A stretch of DNA of 64,000 bases from Glaciecola sp048820975 (GCF_048820975.1 NZ_JBMEUF010000001.1:1984001-2048000); one strand, 5' to 3'; shown: positions 8,498 through 18,627, counted from the stretch's first letter. Numbers and translations are program-made. The notes: generated from the sequence alone by a model not told the origin.

Positions 8498-11068
8498 TTA
8501 TTGAGCGCAAATTATATTTGCGCTCTTTGCTTGGTCAAACTTAAACGATATTTCGCTAACACTTAAAGTGAGTGCCTGCGAAGTACTTAGTTGAAATGGT
8601 ACAACCATGTTTTCAAACTTAATGCCCTTATTTACAAAACAGCGAGTATCCACTGTAAAGGTAGCCCACTCGTTTAACGGCAATTCAGCAAGTTTGTCAG
8701 CAATGTTGAGTTGCGTACTACAACTTCCCGCTGGATCGCCCTCGCTTTCACAGCTCATACCTAACATAACGGAACTTGGTACTGCAGACTCCAGTTTAAC
8801 CATAAATGACAACACGGCGTCATTTTGGGTTTGTGCTAGCATGTCTTCTCTGAAGTAGCTCTTACTTGCTATTTGAACACCACTACCCGCTTCGCTAGGG
8901 GCAATAGTTAATCTAAAGGCATCTTCTTGTACTAATCTATCAACCGTTCGGTACTGCACCTGATTGAACGAGGCAGTGCTAGCTTTTACCGCTTCTAGTT
9001 CATAACCCGATGTCAGCATTAATTCCCAAGGTTTTTGCATAGTGCCAGTAAAGAGTTTTCTATCTTTTACTTCTTCTTCGCTAGCTTCATAGGTTTCGCT
9101 TAAGTCGTCTGCTAGCGTATTTTCATCACCGTATGACAAGCCAAAACCGTAAGGTAGTAGTGGTTCATAATCTTCGTCATGCACATTAACGGTTGCTTGC
9201 GAAGGGCTAGCAGGCCATGAGAATGACAAACGCCCCGTGAAATCATACTGAACATTGCCAGAAGCATCTTTGAATAATACATCAGCTACAGCACTACCCT
9301 CTGAGCCCGGCAACCAAGCGGCTACGAAAGCATCACTGGCATTTAACTCAGCATTTACCCATAAAGGCCTACCACTAATGAACACAGATACAACAGGTAT
9401 ACCTTGGCTTTTAAGCTTTTTAAGTAGCGCTAAGTCAGATTTAACACCACGTTGGTAATCAACGTGCTCTCGGTCACCATGCCCTTCTGCGTAAGGTTCT
9501 TCACCAAATACTACAATGGCTACGTCAGGCTTAGTCGTAAAGCTTGCGTCTTCGCTTAAGGTCACGCTGCCCTTGCCAGCTTCTACATGCTGTTTTATGC
9601 CATCATAAATAGAACTGCCACCAGGGAAATCTTCATTAGTGTTATTGGTACCCTGCCAAGTAATGGTCCAACCGCCTGACTGCTTTCCAATATTATTCGC
9701 AGCATCGCCTGCTACCAATACATTCATACCACTACTAAGAGGTAAAATGTTCTGTTTGTTTTTAAGCAATACTAATGACTCGCGAACCGCCTGCTTGGCG
9801 ATATCACGATGGCTTTGCTGGCCAATTAACTCGGTTTTACCTGACAATATACGCTTTGCTGGGCTCGGTTTCTCAAATAAGCCAGCGCGTATTTTTACGC
9901 GTAATATGCGCGTTACTGCATCATCAATTCGGCTCATGGCAATTTCACCGGAATTCACCTGAGCGAGCAAGTTTTCATACAAAGGCTTCCACGCATCAGT
10001 AGGCACCATATAAATATCAAGGCCCGCATTTACAGCTTGAGCGCAATCACTATTGCTACAACCCGCCACTTGACCATGGCCATTCCAATCACCTACTACA
10101 AAGCCATCAAAACCCATGCGATCTTTAAGTACGTCTGTAAGTAGGTATTTGTCACCATGTATTTTTTTGCCATGCCAGCTATTGAATGAGGCCATAACCG
10201 ATTGCGCACCCGCCGTTAGGCCGCCCACGTAACCTTGCGCATGTAGCTTAAACAAATCGCTTTCATTGGCAATGTTATCACCTTGGTCATCACCTTTAAC
10301 CGTGCCGCCGTCACCAATAAAATGTTTAATAGTGCTAATTACGCGGCTATCACCTAAAAAGTCTTCACTAGGTCGCCCTTGTAGGCCGCGAACAATAGCT
10401 TTTGAGTATTCATAAACAATGTCAGGGTCTTCAGAATAGCTCTCGTAAGTGCGTCCCCAACGATCATCACGCACGGTAGCTACAGTAGGTGCAAACACCC
10501 AATCTATGCCCGTAACCATTACTTCGGTAGCGGTTGCCTTAGCGATTTCTTCTATAAGCTCTGGATTATTCGCAGCCCCTAGCCCAATATTATGCGGGAA
10601 CAAGGTCGCACCAATTACATTATTGTGACCGTGTACTGCATCAGTGCCCCACATGGTAGGAATATTAGAGCCATCAAGGCTGTCGTCAATTGACGCCTGA
10701 TACAAGCTCTCAGCCAAGTTTATCCAATCTTGCGGCGTAGCGTGTTTGTTGTCATTTGGAAAAGCCCCTCCGCCATTTAGGTAAGAGCCGAAACCATACT
10801 TACGCATGTCTTCAACCGTAATATCGCGAATTTCCGGCTGAATCATTTGAGCAATTTTTTGCTCTAGGGTCATCCCTTTTAAAATATCAGCCACTCGTGC
10901 TTCTACTTCTTGGCTTTGCTTCACTTCAACATCTAGCTCGGGCCAAATTTCAAGACCTGTTTTTGGCATGTTGTTAGAAACATCAACAGCTTCGTTGTTT
11001 TGCTGCGAACAAGCTGCACCTAAGAAGCCTGCAACACTTAATACTAATAATGATTTAGCAAATTTCAT
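8498..11068 (-). CDS. GH3 exo-beta-1,3/1,4-glucanase lipoprotein (ExoP-like)
   Basis: Releases glucose from the non-reducing ends of beta-glucans such as laminarin oligosaccharides. 856 residues: a lipoprotein signal (GFLGAAC, Cys20), the GH3 (alpha/beta)8 domain with the nucleophile aspartate in GFVVGDWNG (Asp327) and the substrate-binding KHFIGDGGT, then the GH3 C-terminal sandwich (VFGEEPYAEGHGDRE), and a C-terminal galactose-binding-like domain as in Pseudoalteromonas ExoP. The lipid anchor places it at the outer membrane or periplasm. It is last in the operon GH16-TonB receptor-MFS-GH3, 16 bp after the permease gene. Context supports laminarin breakdown to glucose, which the permease would import. 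Confidence 0.92.
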   Translation of the reverse strand: MKFAKSLLVLSVAGFLGAACSQQNNEAVDVSNNMPKTGLEIWPELDVEVKQSQEVEARVADILKGMTLEQKIAQMIQPEIRDITVEDMRKYGFGSYLNGGGAFPNDNKHATPQDWINLAESLYQASIDDSLDGSNIPTMWGTDAVHGHNNVIGATLFPHNIGLGAANNPELIEEIAKATATEVMVTGIDWVFAPTVATVRDDRWGRTYESYSEDPDIVYEYSKAIVRGLQGRPSEDFLGDSRVISTIKHFIGDGGTVKGDDQGDNIANESDLFKLHAQGYVGGLTAGAQSVMASFNSWHGKKIHGDKYLLTDVLKDRMGFDGFVVGDWNGHGQVAGCSNSDCAQAVNAGLDIYMVPTDAWKPLYENLLAQVNSGEIAMSRIDDAVTRILRVKIRAGLFEKPSPAKRILSGKTELIGQQSHRDIAKQAVRESLVLLKNKQNILPLSSGMNVLVAGDAANNIGKQSGGWTITWQGTNNTNEDFPGGSSIYDGIKQHVEAGKGSVTLSEDASFTTKPDVAIVVFGEEPYAEGHGDREHVDYQRGVKSDLALLKKLKSQGIPVVSVFISGRPLWVNAELNASDAFVAAWLPGSEGSAVADVLFKDASGNVQYDFTGRLSFSWPASPSQATVNVHDEDYEPLLPYGFGLSYGDENTLADDLSETYEASEEEVKDRKLFTGTMQKPWELMLTSGYELEAVKASTASFNQVQYRTVDRLVQEDAFRLTIAPSEAGSGVQIASKSYFREDMLAQTQNDAVLSFMVKLESAVPSSVMLGMSCESEGDPAGSCSTQLNIADKLAELPLNEWATFTVDTRCFVNKGIKFENMVVPFQLSTSQALTLSVSEISFKFDQAKSANIICAQ

Positions 11069-11084
11069 GATAAATTCTCAAACT

Positions 11085-12344
11085 TTAATGGTTAGCTGGC
11101 TTTGAGCCAACAAGCCCGTAATAGGCAATAAATAAATAACACAGCATTGGCAATACAAACGAAATTTGTAAACCGATGCTATCGGCAATAAAGCCTTGAA
11201 GTAAGGGTAATAAGGCGCCGCCCACTATAGCTAAGCAAAGTAGTCCGGAACCCTGCGCAGTACTTGTACCTAAACCATTTAGCGCTAAGCTAAAAATAGT
11301 CGGGAACATAATAGAATTGAATAAACCTACCGCGAGTAAAGACCACATTGATACCGAGCCGTCAAAAGTAACCGCAATGCTCACCAGTAATACAACCATG
11401 GCCGAATTAAAGGCAAGTACTTTTCCTGCCGCTATTTTTTGCATAACCACAGCACCTATAAAGCGCCCTACCATTGCACCGCCCCAGTAATAGGCAATAA
11501 ACTTAGACGCTTGTTCTTCGTTGAGTCCTGCAATTTCAGGTTGGCTTAAAAAGCTCACTAAAAAGCTACCTATGGCTACTTCGGCCCCTACGTACAAAAA
11601 GATACCCACCACGCCTAAACGTAAATGTTTATGTTCCCAAGCAGAACCTTCGCTAACAGTATCTGTTTGTTTACGTCCTAAATCAGGTAACTTTAAGTAA
11701 CTAAAAATAGCAGCTAAGGCTAGTAACGCAGAAGCCAAAATTAAATAAGGAAGTTGTACCAACGATGAAGAATCACCTGCAAGTTCAGTTTCCCCTCCAT
11801 TGCCGCCGCCAAATATTAAGTAGGCACCAAAGAATGGCGCAACCGTGGTTCCTAAAGCATTAAATGCTTGCGTCATAGTTAGGCGCGATGATGCAGTTTG
11901 CGGGCTGCCCAGTACGGTTACAAAAGGGTTTGCCGACACTTGTAAAATAGTGATGCCCGATGCCAATACAAATAAAGCAAACAAGAAGAGCCCGTAGGTA
12001 TGCAAAGCCGAAGCCGGATAGAACAATGCGCAACCAACCGCGGCAATAAGTAGTCCACTTACTATGCCCTGTTTATAGCCAATTTTTCCCACTAACCAAC
12101 CTGCAGGAACTGACACCACAAAATAAGCACCGAAGAAGCAAAACTGTACCAACATTGCTTGAGTGTACGTTAGGTCAAAAGCGCCTTTAAGGTAAGGGAT
12201 TAAAATATCATTTAAGCAGGTAATGAAACCCCACATAAAGAACAGTGACGTCAGAGAAACTAAAGAGAACAGATTATTCTGCTGTGCATTTGTGTTGTTA
12301 TCTGGTGCTAGGTTCGGCTCAGATAAAGGAATGTTTGACGCCAT
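11085..12344 (-). CDS. MFS sugar permease (FucP/GluP family)
   Basis: Inner-membrane proton- or sodium-coupled monosaccharide importer with about twelve membrane segments. The family is recognised by SLFFMWGFITCLNDILIPYL at the first helix and LQVSANPFVTVLG in helix 5, shared with FucP and the glucose/galactose transporter GluP. I place the start at 12344 (MASNIPLSE) because GGAG lies ten bases upstream; an ATG twelve codons earlier has no ribosome site. It lies between the TonB receptor and the GH3 glucanase, so glucose from laminarin is the likely substrate (inference). Confidence 0.88.
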   Translation of the reverse strand: MASNIPLSEPNLAPDNNTNAQQNNLFSLVSLTSLFFMWGFITCLNDILIPYLKGAFDLTYTQAMLVQFCFFGAYFVVSVPAGWLVGKIGYKQGIVSGLLIAAVGCALFYPASALHTYGLFLFALFVLASGITILQVSANPFVTVLGSPQTASSRLTMTQAFNALGTTVAPFFGAYLIFGGGNGGETELAGDSSSLVQLPYLILASALLALAAIFSYLKLPDLGRKQTDTVSEGSAWEHKHLRLGVVGIFLYVGAEVAIGSFLVSFLSQPEIAGLNEEQASKFIAYYWGGAMVGRFIGAVVMQKIAAGKVLAFNSAMVVLLVSIAVTFDGSVSMWSLLAVGLFNSIMFPTIFSLALNGLGTSTAQGSGLLCLAIVGGALLPLLQGFIADSIGLQISFVLPMLCYLFIAYYGLVGSKPANH

Positions 12345-12442
12345 TTTTGCATCACTCCAAAGATTTATGTTATGCGCCAATACCTAGCGCGTTTACTGAA
12401 ATAGTTAAGCCGCCAGTTAAGGCGGCTGTTTGTGCTTTATAC

Positions 12443-15430
12443 TTACAAGCTAAATCGTACACCCACCGAGTAGCGTGGCCCGTACTGTCCTGCAAATAAG
12501 AATTGCTCTTCAAAACGGCCATAGTGCTGTTCGGTTTCGTTGTTCAGGTTAATACCTTCAAAGAAAACCGTTAAGCTTTCGTTTATGTCATAGTTAACAC
12601 TCAAATCCCACTGGCCAAATTCTTTAGCAAACTGCGGTGGATTATCTGAAGTCCCCTGCCCTTGGCCTTGGCCAATAAGGTAGCTATCACGCCATGCGTA
12701 AGTTAAACGAACCGACAAGTCATCGTCTTCATAGAAGCCGGTGAAGTTAGCCGAGTCAGACAAACCAGGAAGTGCATCTTGCGTTGCTAAAATATACGGG
12801 TTGTAGTCAACATCACCATCAACTAATGTGGCGTTAATTGATACACCGAAACCGGTGTCAGCAATCAAATGTTGAACAGCCACTTCCAATCCGTTTGTTT
12901 TACGTTCTTCAACGTTTTCAGGTGAGCTTAAGCGCCACGTAATTAACGGGTCACTAGCTGAATCTGGCTCAATTTGGCCATCAGCATTGGCATAACCTAG
13001 CGCAATCATTTCGTCAAAAATTGCAGTGTCAGTTGCTTGCTCACCGCGGTCATTAATATTGCCTACCGCTTCATTCCAGCGTGCACCTAGGTAAATATCG
13101 TGAAGCCCATCAAACTCTACATCCACGGTAGAAGTCTCAATCCAATCATCAACTTGTTTCCAGAACAAACCTACAGAAGCATAGCTTCCCTCTGCGTAGT
13201 AATACTCTAAAGAAATATCTAAGTTAGTTGACTGGTAAGGCTTAAGATTGGTGTTTCCACGTGAGCCCGTTCTAGACCCAATTTTAGGGCTACCCGATAG
13301 CGCTAAACCGCCTAATAAGTTGCCTAGTGGCGCACGAGTAATACTCTTACCTAAAGACACACGTGAAACTAAGTCATCAGTTAAATCCACACGAATATCA
13401 ATCATAGGTAATAGGAGGTCGTAGCCACCTGCATTAGATAATTCCTGAACACCTGAGAACGAAGTTATCCACTCAGAGGCTGCAACCCAGTTAACTTGCT
13501 CAGCAATGTTGCTTTGCGAAGGGCTTATTACGTCAGTTTCTTCGTAACGAACACCTGCGTTTATTTGTACGTAGTAGTCTTTTACGTCAAATTCCCAAAG
13601 CGTATTAATGTAAAAAGACTTAGTTTCTTCTTCAACGCTTGAGGTAGTGTTGGTTGAATAATATGGGTCAACTACGTATTCGTTGCTTCCCACTACATCG
13701 GAGGTTAAGTAAGCTGCTTGACGCGCAATTGCTTCGTCAAAATCATATGTCCAATAATAGTTGGGGCTGAGTGACGAACCACCGCCTGAGAACTGGTCAA
13801 GGAAACTACCCGTATCATTTAAGGTAAACATGCTATCAGGGAATATAGCGGTAAAGCTTGGGTTAAAACCGGGTCCACCACGCAAGCCTGACCAACCACT
13901 TGTGCCGGTTAACACTTGTTTAGTTTGCCCAATTCCAGCTGTAACCTTTATTAACGAAGGCGCAAAGTCAAAATCAGGTAAATATTCAACATCCGCTTGT
14001 ATCTGCTCAATATCAGACTCACCCGGTGAATGAATAAACTGGCTAAAGTTAGAGTCAATTTCACTCGCAGTTAGCTGATTAGTACCGTTAGTCCAGGCAA
14101 TTAAATACGCTGGAATGTCACCATTTAAATACGAATATTCTTTGTAATCAAGCGCGGCTGAGCCCAAAATCACTTGGCCGGCACTTTGTAAACCAGCATC
14201 TTGTCCATTATCAATGGTAGATTTAGAATCGTGGTAATCAAACGTGAATTTTAGCTCGTCAGTCGCCTGGAATTCTACATTTAAGCCAAATGACTCCATA
14301 TCAAACTCTGTGGTACTTCTTGATGCGCTAAATGAGCCATCGTCACCCGATATATTGGCATATAAGGCGGTGCCGTTTTCATCAAGTTGATAACTATTGA
14401 TGTTGTCACCAAAGTTATTCCAAATACCCCAGCCCACTGTGTTGCTGCCGGCCACTACGTTACTCATGGTGTAATCAGCAGTAAACGTTAGATTTTCAGT
14501 AGCTGCAAATTGAATGGTGGCTTGTGCGTTTTGTCTTTCACGTTGCACATCTTCAATGGCATAGTTCATATCTTTGGGAAAGAAATACGCCGCCGTAGAT
14601 TCAAGTACGCCGTCAGCGTTTGGTGTTAAGAAGTTTTGCACTGCATCACCGTTTGCGTCAACTGCACGCGCATCAGTAAATTGCGATGCATCAAGCTCTG
14701 GTAAAGCAACATTAGCTTGCCAACCTTGAATATTGGCTGACTGTTTTTGGTAGTCACGGCGCTGGAATGAGCCAGTTAATGACACACCTAGGCGGTCATC
14801 AAAAAACGTTTTGCTTACTAGCGCCGCAACTTCAGGCGTAATATCTTCGCCTACTTCGTTTGACGTATCATGACTTGCCTTAGCTGTTAATGAAAACTGC
14901 GTACCCGGGTTTGACAAGGGGCGAGCAGTCACAATATTAACCGTTGCACCTAAACCGCCTGTAGGGATATCGGCACGTGATGTTTTGTACACTTCTAGGG
15001 CACTTACACCTTCTGATGCGAAGTTTTCAAAGTTGAACGAACGTGAAAAGCCGGTTGATGGCATTTGGCGGCCGTTTAAGGTCACCATGTTAAAATCAGG
15101 GCCAAAACCGCGCACTGTGATTTGGCTACCCTCACCGTTTGCGCGGCTTATTGATACACCTGTAATGCGTTGTAACGATTCAGCTAGGTTGGTGTCTGGG
15201 AATTTACCCATGTCTTCTGCCACAATGGCATCAACAACACCTTCACTGCTGCGCTTTATGTCTTGCGCTTGTATTAGTGAGCCACGAATACCTTGTACCG
15301 CAATAACTTCAACTTCATCCGCTTGCGCTTCGCTAGCTTCTTGAGCAAACGCTGGTATGGCACTAGAAAGCCCTACAAGCAATGAAACAGCAGATGCTAA
15401 TTTTGTTTTTCTAAACGTTGTGTTTTTCAT
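12443..15430 (-). CDS. TonB-dependent receptor of the laminarin operon
   Basis: Outer-membrane active transporter for large oligosaccharides, energised by TonB-ExbB-ExbD. 995 residues: a Sec signal ending IPAFAQ (about residue 30), a plug domain with EDMGKFPDTNLAESLQRITG and the ITVRGFGPDFN motif, then a 22-strand barrel ending in YGPRYSVGVRFSL with the C-terminal aromatic/hydrophobic residue needed for Bam insertion. It belongs to the large TonB receptor class found in carbohydrate loci of Alteromonadales, Xanthomonas and Caulobacter. Only 13 bp separate it from the upstream GH16 gene, and AAGAGAA precedes the ATG. Laminarin oligosaccharides are the likely cargo. Confidence 0.93.
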   Translation of the reverse strand: MKNTTFRKTKLASAVSLLVGLSSAIPAFAQEASEAQADEVEVIAVQGIRGSLIQAQDIKRSSEGVVDAIVAEDMGKFPDTNLAESLQRITGVSISRANGEGSQITVRGFGPDFNMVTLNGRQMPSTGFSRSFNFENFASEGVSALEVYKTSRADIPTGGLGATVNIVTARPLSNPGTQFSLTAKASHDTSNEVGEDITPEVAALVSKTFFDDRLGVSLTGSFQRRDYQKQSANIQGWQANVALPELDASQFTDARAVDANGDAVQNFLTPNADGVLESTAAYFFPKDMNYAIEDVQRERQNAQATIQFAATENLTFTADYTMSNVVAGSNTVGWGIWNNFGDNINSYQLDENGTALYANISGDDGSFSASRSTTEFDMESFGLNVEFQATDELKFTFDYHDSKSTIDNGQDAGLQSAGQVILGSAALDYKEYSYLNGDIPAYLIAWTNGTNQLTASEIDSNFSQFIHSPGESDIEQIQADVEYLPDFDFAPSLIKVTAGIGQTKQVLTGTSGWSGLRGGPGFNPSFTAIFPDSMFTLNDTGSFLDQFSGGGSSLSPNYYWTYDFDEAIARQAAYLTSDVVGSNEYVVDPYYSTNTTSSVEEETKSFYINTLWEFDVKDYYVQINAGVRYEETDVISPSQSNIAEQVNWVAASEWITSFSGVQELSNAGGYDLLLPMIDIRVDLTDDLVSRVSLGKSITRAPLGNLLGGLALSGSPKIGSRTGSRGNTNLKPYQSTNLDISLEYYYAEGSYASVGLFWKQVDDWIETSTVDVEFDGLHDIYLGARWNEAVGNINDRGEQATDTAIFDEMIALGYANADGQIEPDSASDPLITWRLSSPENVEERKTNGLEVAVQHLIADTGFGVSINATLVDGDVDYNPYILATQDALPGLSDSANFTGFYEDDDLSVRLTYAWRDSYLIGQGQGQGTSDNPPQFAKEFGQWDLSVNYDINESLTVFFEGINLNNETEQHYGRFEEQFLFAGQYGPRYSVGVRFSL

Positions 15431-15443
15431 ATTCTGTATTCTC

Positions 15444-18344
15444 TTATTGTGCGCGATCAGCAGTTACTACAAGATCTTTGATAATCACCGGAGCGTCATT
15501 CTCATTTAAATACATTAGGAATGAACTATAGGTGTTAGCCGCATCTTGGGCTGGGATATCAACCACATAACGCGTTAATGTTGTGCCACTTATGGTGACT
15601 GAATCAGTACCAAAACTTGGATCAACATCAGGGAACGGGTTTTTCTCAAACAAGAACCTTACGCTTGTAGCCGCTGCGCCTACAGGAAGTGCCGCGCTAA
15701 ATTCTATGCGGCCACCAGCTGCAAAGTTAAGCGGATAAGCACTTTCGTTAGTATTGGCAAAGCCGCCCCATACTTCTGAGCCGCTCGGGAAGTTGTATTC
15801 ACTGCTTGCTACATCAAATTCAGCCCCACCAAAGCCTTCGAAGCTAGCTACGTCTTCATTTTGAGACACAATGATATTTTTAATCACTACAGGTGAATCT
15901 TGATCAACTAAGTACAATAAGAACGAGCTGTAAGTATTCTCAGCATCTTGGGGCTCAATGTACACAGTGTAAGTACGCTCGGTTAAACCAGAAACTGTTA
16001 CGGTTTCAGTACTAAATGCAGGATCTACATCAGGGAATGCATTTTTTTCAAAGCGGAAGTTAAGTGCCACATCAGATTCGCCTGAAGGGATAGATGCGGT
16101 AAACGTTACTTTGCCACCTGTTGCAAAATTAAACGGATACAAATCAGCATTTACATTGGCAAAACCGCCCCATACTTCTGCGTTTGATGGGAATATATAG
16201 GTGCTTGTAGCCGCATCTACAGATGCATTACCAAAGCCTTCCATTGTGGCATGATTATTAGTCTCAGCTTTTACATCTTGAATGTTAACTGTATTGCCCG
16301 CTTCGTTAATGTATAACAAGAATGAAGTGTAGGTATTAGCTGCTTCTTGCGGCGCAATATTAACCGTATACGTTTGTAACTGCGTACCTGATATAGTCAC
16401 CGTTTCGGTAGTGAAGAACGGGTCTACATCTGGGAAGGGTGCGTTTTCAAGTACAAATCGAATGTCAGTGTCAGCTGCGCCTTCTGGGACAGAAGCAGTG
16501 AACGTAAGCAAACCACCATGTTCAAAATTAAGTGGGTACATATCAGTATTGGTGTTTGCAAAACCACCCCATACTTCAGCGCCAAGAGGGTAAGTATAAG
16601 CGTTGCCATCAACAGTTGCGCCACCGAAGCCTTCAGTGAATTCGGCATAAACTGGCCCGCTTGCCTCTTCGCCGCTTTCAATAGCTACATTGTCCATTCT
16701 GAAAACCGCACCATCGCCCATTCCCCAAGTAGGGAAAACCATGATGACGTCAAGTAAGGTTAAATCAACGCCCGCATCGGCAACAGCTTGCAAAGGAATT
16801 TGGTAGGTCATCCACTCATCAACAATCGGCGCATCGCCAAACTCTGTGAGTAAAGCAGCCCATTCATTACTGGAACCAGAATTACCATCCGCTTCTATTT
16901 TAAAATTCCATTCGGCGTCTGCATCAAGTGGAGCAGAAGTTACTTTTAGGTCAAAAGTAACATAACCATTTTCAATCATACCTAGTGCATTATGCGGTGA
17001 GGCACTAGCACCTACGGTAGGGTCGGGTGAAAGAAATTCTGAACGCGTAATGAAACCAAATACTGTTCCACTATTGCCATTTTCTACTGCAAACTGGTAA
17101 ACGTTGCCGCGGTCTTCATCATCAGCCACTAGTGCAGGGGTAGAACCACCACAACAGTCCCAAGCAGCCCAGTTGACGTTAAGTTCATCGTCAAAAATGG
17201 TAATTGGATTTGCGCCACCACCACTTAAACTTGGTGACGGAGCTTGGCCTTCAACTAAGAAACCACCATCTGCTACGTCAGTTTCATAACCAGGTGCAAT
17301 TGTTTCGCAGCCTTTTCCAGTAGTTGAGTCAATCGCGCATTCATACACTCTTACATAGTCAACTTCTAAAGCTTGGCCTGCGCCTTCAAAAAAGCTAGTG
17401 TTAACGCCCGTTTCATTTACCGAAGCAGGCCAAGTACCGCCTACTGCAACATTTAATATAAGGAAAAAGTCTTGGTCAAACGGCGCAGCGGTATAATTGG
17501 TTTCCAATTCACCGGTGGCAATATCATAAAGCTCAGCATACCAACCACGATGAGTTAACCCAACTACCTCGCCTGTTGAACTCACGTTCAAGGCTGATTG
17601 TCGCTGAGTCGCAAAAAGCTCATTGTTTACATACCAACGAATTTCACCTTCTTGCCATTCAATTGCATAGGTATTGAAGTCATCAGCTGGGCTAGTATCA
17701 AAAGAGTAAGATGCGCCTGAGAAGTCACTGCCCGGACCTGCACCATAGTGCAAGGTTCCATATACGCTGGTTTCCGGTGTACCATCTTCACGCATAGCGC
17801 CAAGGTTTACCGCTTCCATAATGTCGATTTCGCCCGATTTTGGCCATCCGCCATACACTGAATCGGTTGGCATCATCCAAAATGCAGGCCATGAACCTTG
17901 TCCTTGAGGAAGTTTTGCACGCATTTCAATGCGCCCATACTGGAAGTCATTTTTATTCTGAGTAGTTAAACGCGCTGATGTAAAGTCATCATCTTCGCCT
18001 GTTGCGCCTTCATTTAGTTTGGCAACTATTTTTAAAGTACCATCAGATACATAGGCGTTTTCAGCTGAATCGGTATAACATTGTAGCTCTTCGTTACCAC
18101 CACCATCACAATTAATTTCATAATTCCAATTGCTAGTATCAATTGTGCTGCCGTCAAACTCGTCATTCCATACTAAGCGCCAGTCGCTATCAGCATATTC
18201 TTGACCTACAGGTTGAACGCTTGGCTGGCTTACATCTACCGCATTAATGTCGGTATTTGTTTCTACATCACCGCCACATGCTGATAAAACCATAACCGAA
18301 GCAGCGCCTGCTATTGTGGTGATTTTATTAATTTTAATACTCAT
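15444..18344 (-). CDS. GH16 laminarinase lipoprotein with three C-terminal repeats
   Basis: Endo-beta-1,3-glucanase that cuts laminarin at the cell surface. 966 residues: a lipoprotein signal (VLSACGG, Cys23), then a GH16 jelly roll (about 55-340) with the catalytic signature EIDIME at 172-177 (nucleophile Glu172, acid/base Glu177) and WPAFWMMP. A domain around 380-555 resembles a carbohydrate-binding sandwich and contains a CC pair. Three tandem repeats of about 133 residues close the protein. It is the first gene of the operon, with a 324-bp regulatory region upstream. A GH16 enzyme acting on another glucan is possible, but the GH3-TonB-MFS context argues for laminarin. Confidence 0.93.
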   Translation of the reverse strand: MSIKINKITTIAGAASVMVLSACGGDVETNTDINAVDVSQPSVQPVGQEYADSDWRLVWNDEFDGSTIDTSNWNYEINCDGGGNEELQCYTDSAENAYVSDGTLKIVAKLNEGATGEDDDFTSARLTTQNKNDFQYGRIEMRAKLPQGQGSWPAFWMMPTDSVYGGWPKSGEIDIMEAVNLGAMREDGTPETSVYGTLHYGAGPGSDFSGASYSFDTSPADDFNTYAIEWQEGEIRWYVNNELFATQRQSALNVSSTGEVVGLTHRGWYAELYDIATGELETNYTAAPFDQDFFLILNVAVGGTWPASVNETGVNTSFFEGAGQALEVDYVRVYECAIDSTTGKGCETIAPGYETDVADGGFLVEGQAPSPSLSGGGANPITIFDDELNVNWAAWDCCGGSTPALVADDEDRGNVYQFAVENGNSGTVFGFITRSEFLSPDPTVGASASPHNALGMIENGYVTFDLKVTSAPLDADAEWNFKIEADGNSGSSNEWAALLTEFGDAPIVDEWMTYQIPLQAVADAGVDLTLLDVIMVFPTWGMGDGAVFRMDNVAIESGEEASGPVYAEFTEGFGGATVDGNAYTYPLGAEVWGGFANTNTDMYPLNFEHGGLLTFTASVPEGAADTDIRFVLENAPFPDVDPFFTTETVTISGTQLQTYTVNIAPQEAANTYTSFLLYINEAGNTVNIQDVKAETNNHATMEGFGNASVDAATSTYIFPSNAEVWGGFANVNADLYPFNFATGGKVTFTASIPSGESDVALNFRFEKNAFPDVDPAFSTETVTVSGLTERTYTVYIEPQDAENTYSSFLLYLVDQDSPVVIKNIIVSQNEDVASFEGFGGAEFDVASSEYNFPSGSEVWGGFANTNESAYPLNFAAGGRIEFSAALPVGAAATSVRFLFEKNPFPDVDPSFGTDSVTISGTTLTRYVVDIPAQDAANTYSSFLMYLNENDAPVIIKDLVVTADRAQ
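15447..16650 (-). repeat. Three ~400-bp tandem repeats inside the GH16 gene
   Basis: Each unit encodes EGFGxA...YxFPxxAEVWGGFAN followed by YPLNFxxGG, FPDVDP and ANTYxSFLLYL. Units begin near 16650, 16250 and 15848. At DNA level they have diverged, so they are old protein-domain duplications, not recent slippage. Confidence 0.85.
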
Positions 18345-18397
18345 TGTGTTAAACCCCAGTTGGAGAACTTCAGAACGTTTATTTTAATTCTAAACAG

Positions 18398-18427
18398 CTT
18401 GTCGTTTTGTGTCCCCGAAACGACAAG
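18398..18427 (-). promoter_or_regulatory. Perfect 10-bp inverted repeat in the GH16 leader
   Basis: CTTGTCGTTT and AAACGACAAG flank a 10-nt GC-rich loop, 54 bp upstream of the GH16 start. It could be an RNA hairpin in the 5' leader or a repressor operator. No T run follows, so it is not a standard terminator of the upstream response-regulator gene. Confidence 0.55.
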
Positions 18428-18520
18428 TTGCTTTCGTATAATGCTGCTATTTTATGCTTGTTTTGTACTGTTTTTAGAAACAGTGAATTAACACGCTAGT
18501 AACATTTGGGGGAGGATAAT

Positions 18521-18627
18521 GCGATATGTTGATATGAGATACAATTCAAATGCGACATAGTGATTTTTTTTTGCGATTAGATCATAAAGGTAATAAATAT
18601 CGCGACAAAGCGGTAGTTTTTTGCGAT
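18521..18627 (-). promoter_or_regulatory. Paired direct repeats, probable LytTR operators
   Basis: On the plus strand GCGACA-N15-GCGAT occurs twice, at 18552-18577 and 18602-18627. The half-sites are exactly 21 bp apart in both copies and both spacers end in TTTTTT. A further half-site GCGATA is at 18521. Direct repeats one pair of helical turns apart are the known mode of LytTR-domain binding, and the gene ending at 18669 encodes a LytTR regulator. The GH16 operon starts 208 bp downstream. Confidence 0.65.
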
